A DNA stretch of 8,008 nt from Thiomonas sp. X19. Lineage in GTDB: Bacteria; Pseudomonadota; Gammaproteobacteria; Burkholderiales; Burkholderiaceae_C. Below the pieces are notes generated by a model that saw nothing but the letters and a program-made list of their open reading frames with translations, was not told where the DNA came from and made no database searches. The stretch spans positions 2,597,236 to 2,605,243 of the forward strand of contig NZ_LT605203.1 of NCBI RefSeq assembly GCF_900089495.1, given 5' to 3'. This document shows positions 1-5,472 of this stretch, in pieces; the first letter of the stretch is position 1, and each line of letters opens with the position of its first letter. A program made the translations under genes and the position numbers.

Positions 1-353
1 TTCGAGTCAACCACGCGGGCGGTTCGACTGGGCAGCGCGGCTTGATGCGGCTGTGGAGGGGGCTTGACAGCCTCGCGTGGAAAGGCTCGCGTGTTCGCGG
101 CTGCCGCCAGGGCAGGCGGTGTGCGTGGATGGTTGTTGGATGCCACGGATTGCGGTTGTACCGACAAGGCCTCGACATGGATGATCGAGGGCATAGGCAG
201 CTTGGGCGTGGGCACGAGACCGAACTGAAGCGCCCATAACGCCACCGCATGCAGTATCAAAACCGCCACAATCAGCGGCCAGGACACGCGTGCCGGAGGC
301 ATGTGCACCGCATCGGTGATTTCCAGACTGATGTTGGAGGATGAAGTCGACAT
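1..353 (-). CDS. TonB-like energy transducer, N-terminal part (runs off left edge)
   Basis: TonB-type proteins sit in the inner membrane and pass proton-motive energy from ExbB/ExbD to outer-membrane receptors for siderophores, cobalamin and similar ligands. About 117 codons are visible. Residues 1-23 are a short polar N-terminus. Residues about 24-47 form one hydrophobic segment that begins VSWPLIVAVLILHAVALWAL, the usual signal anchor with an internal His. After it come PTPKLPMP and a Pro/Ala-rich stretch (residues about 78-115, with KPPPQPHQ), as in the TonB periplasmic spacer. The C-terminal receptor-contact domain lies outside the window. The ATG at 353-351 overlaps by one base the TAA that ends the upstream transposase remnant, and no clear Shine-Dalgarno precedes it. 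The native promoter, and possibly some N-terminal codons, may therefore have been lost when the IS fragment arrived. Another single-anchor, Pro-rich envelope protein is possible. Confidence 0.7.
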   Translation of the reverse strand, partial: MSTSSSNISLEITDAVHMPPARVSWPLIVAVLILHAVALWALQFGLVPTPKLPMPSIIHVEALSVQPQSVASNNHPRTPPALAAAANTRAFPREAVKPPPQPHQAALPSRTARVVDS

Positions 354-1177
354 TACCGCGACACCCATTGCAAGGTCGCCAGCTCGACCGATTCCTGGGT
401 CTTCCACGGCGCGCGACGGTGGATCCGTTCGGCCTTGTACAGCCCGTTGATCGTCTCGGCCAGGGCGTTGTCGTAGCTGTCGCCCTTGCTTCCGACCGAA
501 GGCTCGATACCGGCTTCGGCAAGCCGCTCGCTGTAGCGGATCGAGACGTCCTGGGAACCTCGGACGCCCTTCTGTTTGTCAAGCGGCGAATTGCTGTGGT
601 GAATCAAGGCTGCGTCCCGCTCGGGCTGCCGGGCGTACAGCGCCTGCTCCAGGGCATCGAGCACGAAGTCCGTGCGCATGGAACGGCTCAAGCGCCAGCC
701 GACGATGCGCCGGGCAAACACGTCGATGACGAAGGCCACAGACAGCCAGCCCTGCCAGGTCGAGACATAGGTGAAGTCCGCCGCCCAGAGCTGGTTCGGG
801 CGATCGGCCTTGAAGACGCGGTCCACGCGATCCAATGGACAGGGCGCCAAGGCATCGCTGATCGTGGTGCGCATCACCTTGTCGCGGATGACGCCGCGCA
901 GGCCCAGGCGGCGCATGGGCCGCTCGATGGTGCAGCGAGCGACGGCGACACCTTCGCGCCTCAGTTGCTTCCGGCCCCAGACCTTGTCGGCACCATAGAC
1001 CTGCATGTTCGTCTGCCAGACCCGCTCCATGTGCGGGATCAGGGTGTCATCGCGCTGGGCTCGGGCACAGCGCCGTGTGGGCTCGCGCCGCTGGGCTGCA
1101 AAGTGCCGATAGTCAGACGGGGCGACCTGCAGCACGTTGCAGATCGGCTCGACCCCGTGGGTGCCGCGGTAAGAGAT
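353..1177 (-). pseudogene. IS3-family transposase (OrfB) remnant, truncated at both ends
   Basis: The reading frame matches the DDE integrase core of IS3-family OrfB: HGVEPICNVLQVAPS, then VYGADKVW, then QLWAADFTYVSTWQGWL (first catalytic Asp), then SYDNALAETINGLYKAE (catalytic Glu). Homology reaches back to about 1177, where ISYRGTHGVEP is in frame just after a TGA at 1198-1196, so OrfA and the usual OrfB start are missing. The only available start is a GTG at 1135. The C-terminus stops at ELATLQWVSR; family members continue with a tail like WFNHHRLLEPIGY of some 30 residues, so the right end and its terminal repeat are lost. At the second catalytic Asp, the expected HHSD is HHSN followed by roughly nine extra residues (563-592). 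No terminal inverted repeats were found. I judge it non-functional; an automatic annotation would probably call it an IS3 transposase CDS. Confidence 0.85.
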
Positions 1178-1231
1178 GGTGGGCTCAACATGACATCAGA
1201 TTACCCACTCGGAATTCATGAGAGGCTCATT

Positions 1232-2146
1232 TCAAAACGTCGAAGCAGCTTCAGAAAACGACCTCTGGATCCAATTGACGAACTGCTGGGTGAGCGTGTG
1301 ACTTGCTCGATGAGATGGCAATAGAAGGTTTGGCCCCGTGGGCAGAGGCACCCGAATAGGCGACGCAGCGCGCAACTTGCCACTGACCAGATAGGGGGCA
1401 ACCAGGCACTCGCGCCCCATCAACAGACCGTCGCCGTCCAATGCCGCCTGCAAAGCCATGCTGTAGAGCGAAAACCGCGGGCCGGTTGTTGCATCGACCC
1501 CATGCATGCTTGTCGCGTCCAGCCACCGTGCCCAATCGCCATCCCACACCGTGTCATGCAGCAAGGGTTGCCCGTGCAGGCGGATCTTGCCTTTGACTCT
1601 GAGTGTCTTCAGGATTTTCGGCGTGCACACTGGAAGCAGATGGTCTTTTGCGAGGCCGACGATTCTGACGTCTTTACGCGGCGCGTCCAGATAGAACAAA
1701 CCCATGTCGAACGGTTCACGTTTGAAGTTGGGCGGCTCCTCCATCGCCGTGACCGAAACCTGGACGCCGGGAAAGTCCAGGTGCAACCGTCGCAAGCGCG
1801 GTGACAGCCACAGTTGCCCCAGGGCCGGCAACGCGGCGATGTGCAGCTCGGATCCCCGCATTTCGCTGCGCAGGTTCTGTACCGCCAGCCCCATCTGATC
1901 CATCGCTGCGCTCAGGGCGGGTCGCGCATGTCGGCCTTGGGGTGTCAGCGCAATGCCCTGGCTGTGGCGTTCAAACAATGCACCACCGAGCCAGGCTTCC
2001 AGCGCTTTCACCTGCTGGGCCACGGCCGCTGGCGTCACGCACAGCTCGCGGGCCGCGGCGACAAAGCTGTTGTGGCGGGCAGCAGCCTCAAAAGCGCGTA
2101 GCGCCGTGTACGGCGGCAGGCGCAGCTTGGGTGGATCAACGGCCAT
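1232..2146 (-). CDS. LysR-family transcriptional regulator (GcvA-like)
   Basis: This is a DNA-binding regulator of the LysR type, normally a tetramer that binds next to its own promoter and responds to a small ligand. It has 304 codons, the standard family length. The N-terminal winged helix-turn-helix covers residues about 13-70, with LRAFEAAARHNSFVAAAREL followed by CVTPAAVAQQVKALEAWLG; this wording is typical of the GcvA subgroup. The co-inducer-binding domain follows from about residue 95 (SELHIAALPALGQLWLSPRL) to the end. The ATG at 2146 is chosen because it lies just before the conserved PYTALRAFEAA start. An in-frame TTG lies a few codons upstream, and the open frame upstream of that is only a shadow of the divergent gene. 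The gene is transcribed away from the SHMT-like gene across about 135 bp, the classic LysR arrangement, so that enzyme gene is its likely target. It appears intact. Confidence 0.93.
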   Translation of the reverse strand: MAVDPPKLRLPPYTALRAFEAAARHNSFVAAARELCVTPAAVAQQVKALEAWLGGALFERHSQGIALTPQGRHARPALSAAMDQMGLAVQNLRSEMRGSELHIAALPALGQLWLSPRLRRLHLDFPGVQVSVTAMEEPPNFKREPFDMGLFYLDAPRKDVRIVGLAKDHLLPVCTPKILKTLRVKGKIRLHGQPLLHDTVWDGDWARWLDATSMHGVDATTGPRFSLYSMALQAALDGDGLLMGRECLVAPYLVSGKLRAASPIRVPLPTGPNLLLPSHRASHTLTQQFVNWIQRSFSEAASTF

Positions 2147-2281
2147 GGTGTTGGGATCCAAAGTTGTGACGCCTAGATTTTCTAGCCCACCGCGCAAGAA
2201 TATCTCGTTTGTGAACTGAGGGCGGCCCATCGCATACTGGTCCACGTCTTCACCATTCGTCACTTCAAAAAGGACATGCGC
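2147..2281. promoter_or_regulatory. Divergent LysR / SHMT-like intergenic control region
   Basis: This region between two divergent start codons should hold both promoters and the LysR binding site. The best candidate site is the small inverted repeat CTAGA-TTT-TCTAG at 2173-2185, in the AT-rich part nearer the LysR gene. AAAAAGGA at 2267-2274 is a Shine-Dalgarno for the plus-strand gene. It stands too close to the ATG at 2276 but seven bases from the ATG at 2282, which favours 2282. I could not fix -35/-10 boxes with confidence, and no riboswitch-like fold was evident. Confidence 0.4.
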
Positions 2282-3601
2282 ATGACGGCCTTGCTGCAAC
2301 ACCGCCCCTGGGTTCCGGCCGGCTGCGAAGCCCTGGTTCAGACGGTGGCACAAACGACGGCAAACCAGGATGTTGATGCCGTGGCCTCCGAGCTGGGCCG
2401 CCTGGTGGAAGAAAACCACCGCATTCACGATGTGGACGGCATCAACCTCAACCCGGCCACGAATGTGATGAACCCGAAGGCCGAGGCGATGCTGTCGGCG
2501 CACCTGGGCTCGCGTGCGTCTCTGGGTTATCCAGGTGACAAGTATGAGATGGGTTTGGAGGCCATTGAGCGCATCGAGGTGATGGCCGCCGAGCTGGCCG
2601 CCGAGGTGTTCGGTGCGCGGTACGTCGAAGTGCGCGTGGGCTCGGGCGCATTGGCCAATCTGTATGTGTTCATGGCCACGTGCCAGCCGGGCGACACCAT
2701 CATTGCCCCGCCAGCCGAGATTGGGGGTCATGTGACGCATCACGCAGCGGGTGCGGCCGGCCTGTACGGGCTGAAAACCGTGCCGGCCCCGGTGCATGCT
2801 GACGGTTACACGGTGGATGTCGCCGCGCTGCGCATCTTGGCACGCGAGGTGAAGCCGAAACTGCTCACCATCGGTGGCAGCCTGAACCTTTTCCCCCACC
2901 CGGTCAGCGCCATACGTGAGATTGCGGATGCGGTCGGCGCTTATGTGTTGTTCGACGCCGCGCACCTGAGCGGCATGATTGCAGGACAAGCCTGGCAGCA
3001 GCCCCTGGCCGAGGGGGCGCATGTGATGACGATGAGCACTTACAAGAGCTTGGGTGGACCGCCAGGCGGGCTGATTGTGAGCGACAACGCGGCCCTGGCC
3101 GAACGGCTGGATGCCATAGCCTACCCGGGCTTGACGGCCAATTTTGATGCTGGCAAGACCGCAGCGCTGGCTGTGAGCCTGCTTGACTGGAAGGCCTTTG
3201 GCCTCGCCTACGGCCAGGCCATGAAACGCACCGCCCATGCGCTGGCCGAGGCCCTGGACGCCCAGGGCCTGCCCGTCTTTGCCCGATCCAGAGGCTACAC
3301 CCAGTCGCATCAATTGGCCGTCGAGGCGGCGCGTTTTGGTGGTGGCCAAACAGCCGCCAAGCGCTTGCGTCGCGCCAATTTGCTGGCCTGCGGCATTGGT
3401 TTGCCATGGCCTGTCGTGGAGGGCGATCTCAACGGCCTGCGTTTTGGTGTGCCGGAGATCGTGCGACTGGGCATGGGGGCGCCCGACATGACCGAGTTGG
3501 CATCCCTGGTTGCCCGGGCTCTGACTGGAGATCCTGATGGGGTTGCGTCCGAGGTTTCCGCTTTTCGACGGCGCTTCAGTGGTTTGCACTACATGCGCTG
3601 A
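2282..3601 (+). CDS. SHMT-superfamily PLP-dependent enzyme (fold type I)
   Basis: This is a 439-residue cytoplasmic PLP enzyme related to serine hydroxymethyltransferase. Motifs run in SHMT order: INLNPATNVMNP (residues 54-65), YPGDKYEMG (83-91), VGSGALANLYVF (119-130), PGDTI and GGHVTHH (136-154, with the His that stacks on PLP in SHMT), LFDAAHLSG (223-231, Asp225 for the pyridine nitrogen), STYKSLGGPPGG (252-263, Lys255 as probable Schiff-base lysine), and LRFGVPEIVRLGM (386-398, Arg387 as probable carboxylate-binding Arg). It is not ordinary GlyA. The canonical THK around the lysine reads TYK, and the conserved FPGxQGGP segment is replaced by YPGLTANFDAG (281-291). Related functions include 2-methylserine hydroxymethyltransferase and threonine transaldolase-like enzymes; the substrate cannot be read from the sequence. 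The ATG at 2282 is preferred over 2276 for Shine-Dalgarno spacing. The divergent LysR gene is its likely regulator. Confidence 0.88.
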   Translation: MTALLQHRPWVPAGCEALVQTVAQTTANQDVDAVASELGRLVEENHRIHDVDGINLNPATNVMNPKAEAMLSAHLGSRASLGYPGDKYEMGLEAIERIEVMAAELAAEVFGARYVEVRVGSGALANLYVFMATCQPGDTIIAPPAEIGGHVTHHAAGAAGLYGLKTVPAPVHADGYTVDVAALRILAREVKPKLLTIGGSLNLFPHPVSAIREIADAVGAYVLFDAAHLSGMIAGQAWQQPLAEGAHVMTMSTYKSLGGPPGGLIVSDNAALAERLDAIAYPGLTANFDAGKTAALAVSLLDWKAFGLAYGQAMKRTAHALAEALDAQGLPVFARSRGYTQSHQLAVEAARFGGGQTAAKRLRRANLLACGIGLPWPVVEGDLNGLRFGVPEIVRLGMGAPDMTELASLVARALTGDPDGVASEVSAFRRRFSGLHYMR

Positions 3602-3855
3602 TCGGGTGCAACAGATCGTGAGCCAGCGAGCCGATGCGTCGCCTGTGGGGGAGGCCGCGTGATGTCTTGGCCTCCAGCCGTTCGATCAGATGCCGGTCGA
3701 TGCACCCGTCGACTCGGCCGTATGCGGGCGAGAAGCACGCCGTCACGAGGTGCCGATTCCTGGTTTCTATGCGTACCGCTTGTTGTTGCGGCTGGAGCCG
3801 CCTGCCACATCCGTTCATCGACTCAAGGGCCTTGCACTTGAGGCTTGAAGCCGCC

Positions 3856-3884
3856 GAGCCATCCATGGCTCACATTCTTTCTTT
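3856..3884 (+). promoter_or_regulatory. Hairpin plus T-rich tract upstream of the binding-protein gene
   Basis: A stem GAGCCA / TGGCTC with loop TCCA (3856-3871, or 7 bp with a 2-base loop) is followed by CACATTCTTTCTTTC. The shape resembles a short intrinsic terminator or attenuator placed just ahead of the ribosome binding site at 3890. The T tract is interrupted by C residues, so termination would be partial at best. This is inference from sequence alone. Confidence 0.3.
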
Positions 3885-3889
3885 CGTCT

Positions 3890-3894
3890 GGAGG
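3890..3894 (+). promoter_or_regulatory. Strong ribosome binding site (GGAGG)
   Basis: GGAGG lies six bases before the ATG at 3901. It fixes the start of the binding-protein gene at the signal peptide (MKLKYAMLVLSLAIG) rather than at the upstream in-frame ATGs. Confidence 0.8.
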
Positions 3895-3900
3895 TCGGAA

Positions 3901-5025
3901 ATGAAACTTAAATACGCCATGCTGGTTCTGTCACTCGCCATCGGTACTGCCTATGCGCAAGACGCAACCGTTTTGATTGGAAGCGCCGCGCCCATGTCAG
4001 GCCCGCAGGCCTCTCAGGGCCAGGACAATATCAACGGTGCGCTGATGGCGATTCGAGATCTGAACACGATGAACATCTCGATCGGCGGCAAGAAGGTGAT
4101 CTGGAAAATCGACGCGCAAGACGATCAGGCGGACCCCAAACAGGCCACGATGGTCGCCCAGAAATTCGTTGACGAGAAGGTCAATGGCGTCGTCGGCCAC
4201 CTGAACTCAGGTTGCACTTTTCCGGCATCCCGCATCTACAACGATGCCGGCATTCCTGACATCACCCCGTCGTCGACCGATCCGAAGATTGCCGAGCAAG
4301 GCTTCAAGACCTTCTTCCGCATCATCGCCAATGACAACGCCCTGGGCGCTGGTCTGGCGAACTATGCCAAAAACCAGATGAAGGCCAAGACCGTTGCCGT
4401 GATCGACGACCGTACGGCTTATGGCCAGGGCGTGGCGGACGTGTTCGCCAAAACGGCGCAGAAAGATGGCATGAAAGTGCTGGATCGTGAATACACCAAC
4501 GACAAGGCCACCGACTTCTCCGCCATTCTGACCAAGATCAAGGCGGCCAATCCCGACGTGATTTTCTATGGCGGCATGTACAGCCAAGCAGGCCCGATGC
4601 TGCGCCAGATCAAGCAGCTCGGCATTAAGGCCGTGTTGATGGGTGGGGATGGGATTTGTACTCCTGAGTTGGCAACGTTGGCCGGCAACGCTGTGAATGG
4701 GGCGATCTGTGCGGAAGGCGGTTCGCCAATCTCGCAAATGCCAGGTGGCGATGCCTGGAAGAAGCGCTACGACGCCGAGTTTGGCGCAAAAGCTTTCCAA
4801 CTCTACTCGCCGTATGCCTATGACGCCACCATGGTGCTGGCGCACGCGATGATGAAAGCTGAATCGACAGACCCGAAAAAATATCTGCCCTTCATCCGCA
4901 ACATTGACTACAACGGTGTGACCAAGAATGACATTCACTTTTTGAAGGACGGCAATTTGGCGAGCCCGACCATCACCATTTCCACCTTCAGGGAGGACAA
5001 GAAAGAAGTGGTGTTGGTGCAATGA
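3901..5025 (+). CDS. Periplasmic LivJ-type ABC transporter substrate-binding protein
   Basis: This 374-residue periplasmic receptor belongs to the branched-chain amino acid/amide (HAAT) ABC importer family; it binds its ligand and hands it to a LivHMGF-like membrane complex. Residues 1-19 are a signal peptide (MKLKYAMLVLSLAIGTAYA, cleavage before QDA). The mature part is a Leu/Ile/Val-binding fold: IGSAAPMSGPQASQGQD (26-42), the ligand-loop pattern GHLNSGCTFPASRIYNDAG (99-117) with ITPSSTDP (121-128), and the interdomain segment VAVIDDRTAYGQG. In LivJ-type proteins the Ser/Thr-rich loop holds the amino acid backbone. The ligand may be an amino acid or an amide/urea-like compound. Permease and ATPase genes are not next to it; a strong hairpin closes the gene and unrelated DNA follows, so it is a solitary receptor gene here. 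It may share a role with the upstream SHMT-like enzyme, but the 299-bp gap makes co-transcription uncertain. Confidence 0.92.
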   Translation: MKLKYAMLVLSLAIGTAYAQDATVLIGSAAPMSGPQASQGQDNINGALMAIRDLNTMNISIGGKKVIWKIDAQDDQADPKQATMVAQKFVDEKVNGVVGHLNSGCTFPASRIYNDAGIPDITPSSTDPKIAEQGFKTFFRIIANDNALGAGLANYAKNQMKAKTVAVIDDRTAYGQGVADVFAKTAQKDGMKVLDREYTNDKATDFSAILTKIKAANPDVIFYGGMYSQAGPMLRQIKQLGIKAVLMGGDGICTPELATLAGNAVNGAICAEGGSPISQMPGGDAWKKRYDAEFGAKAFQLYSPYAYDATMVLAHAMMKAESTDPKKYLPFIRNIDYNGVTKNDIHFLKDGNLASPTITISTFREDKKEVVLVQ

Positions 5026-5027
5026 GA

Positions 5028-5090
5028 CTGCCATCGGTGCCGCAACCGTTGTCGAGGTCACACCTCATCGTGTTGCGGCACCGATGGCAG
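5028..5090 (+). terminator. Perfect 19-bp hairpin after the binding-protein gene
   Basis: CTGCCATCGGTGCCGCAAC (5028-5046) and its exact reverse complement (5072-5090) bracket a 25-base loop that contains a second small stem, GAGGT-CAC-ACCTC. It begins two bases after the stop codon at 5025, the position expected of a terminator or 3' mRNA-stabilising structure. No T run follows, so classic intrinsic termination is not assured. Confidence 0.6.
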
Positions 5091-5295
5091 AGTCGGAGTC
5101 ACATGGAGACCACTGGTTTCAGGGGCGCTCTGGAATCACACGGAGACAAAGGGCACCGTGATCCCCCACACCGGGCGGAATCGGTCGTGCATCGAGAGAC
5201 AAAGACGCTGGAGGGGCAGGATGCGGCGCTCAGCCCCAGCGCCGCATCCTGCCCCTGCCCATGATCAGGTTGGCCCGCAGGTTGACGAGATCCTG
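5091..5295. other. Non-coding stretch between hairpin and MITE-like element
   Basis: No gene is supported. It contains the direct repeat GAGACAAAG (two copies, around 5141-5150 and 5195-5205) and the 5212-5256 hairpin, listed separately. On the minus strand, 5295-5230 reads QDLVNLRANLIMGRGRMRRW followed by Gly and TGA. This could be the tail of a lost gene, but it is too short to identify. Confidence 0.4.
5212..5256. terminator. Second perfect 19-bp hairpin with 7-base loop
   Basis: AGGGGCAGGATGCGGCGCT (5212-5230) pairs exactly with 5238-5256 around the loop CAGCCCC. It is very GC-rich and symmetrical, so it could act on either strand; on the minus strand it lies downstream of the sigma-54 activator gene and the MITE-like element. 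No T run is present on either side. A bidirectional terminator or a REP-like repeat unit are the two plausible readings. Confidence 0.45.
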
Positions 5296-5472
5296 TAACA
5301 GGCTGTTGAAATATCTTAGAGACTGTACGCAAACGATAGGAGCGCTCAATGTGGAAGGTTTCGAGATGCGCATCTCGCCCGTGAATTGGGCGCTTTCCGA
5401 CCCTTTCGCAGGATCACGGATATTCTCGGACCATAGCTCGACCCCCGAAAAACGTATTTCAACAGCTTGTTA
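5296..5472. mobile_element. MITE-like element, 177 bp, with 18-bp terminal inverted repeats
   Basis: The left end TAACAGGCTGTTGAAATA (5296-5313) matches the reverse complement of the right end (5455-5472) at 17 of 18 positions. Between them there is no gene of useful length. The interior is itself symmetrical: CGAGATGCGCATCTCG at 5362-5377 is a perfect 16-base palindrome, flanked by an imperfect outer pair (AGCGCTCAAT near 5341, ATTGGGCGCT near 5385). Both ends begin with TA reading inward, so a TA target duplication is possible but cannot be separated from the repeat itself. The right end supplies the TAA stop codon of the sigma-54 activator (5472-5470). A non-autonomous element moved by an unlinked transposase is the best explanation; a large structured intergenic repeat is the alternative. 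Confidence 0.55.

Larger units (their letters stand above)
3602..3900 (+). other. Gene gap / structured leader before the binding-protein gene
   Basis: No gene is supported here. The stretch holds several inverted repeats: GGAGGCC/GGCCTCC (3650-3656 with 3669-3675), CGGGTGCA/TGCACCCG (3603-3610 with 3701-3708), GCGGCT/AGCCGC (3788-3793 with 3796-3801), and GAGCCAT/ATGGCTC (3856-3862 with 3865-3871). The first could serve as a weak terminator for the SHMT-like gene. The plus-strand frame at 3690-3848 (52 codons) has protein-like composition but no Shine-Dalgarno and no family I recognise. A longer in-frame extension of the next gene back to 3634 is rejected because the signal peptide starts at 3901. 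Confidence 0.5.

Noticed and set aside
1178..1231. Terminator-like pair GTGGG/CCCAC between LysR and the IS remnant
   Set aside because: Five base pairs with a loop of more than 20 bases and no T run are not enough to support a terminator.
341..1324. 327-codon plus-strand open frame opposite the transposase remnant
   Set aside because: The opposite strand carries clear IS3 OrfB motifs; this frame has no family features and is an antisense shadow of GC-rich coding DNA.
2147..2281. Glycine or tetrahydrofolate riboswitch before the SHMT-like gene
   Set aside because: The 135-bp spacer is short, shared with a divergent gene, and shows none of the conserved paired elements I would expect.
1232..3589. 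785-codon open frame on the minus strand spanning LysR and the whole region opposite the SHMT-like gene
   Set aside because: Only the last 304 codons resemble LysR. The upstream part is the antisense shadow of the SHMT-like gene and has no recognisable domain, so it is not a fusion protein.
3634..3900. N-terminal extension of the binding protein back to an ATG at 3634
   Set aside because: The signal peptide and strong GGAGG at 3890 fix the start at 3901; an extension of 89 residues would bury the signal peptide.
5212..5256. Integron attC site or phage attachment site
   Set aside because: The stem is perfectly paired with no extrahelical bases and no R/L-box core, and no integrase gene is present.
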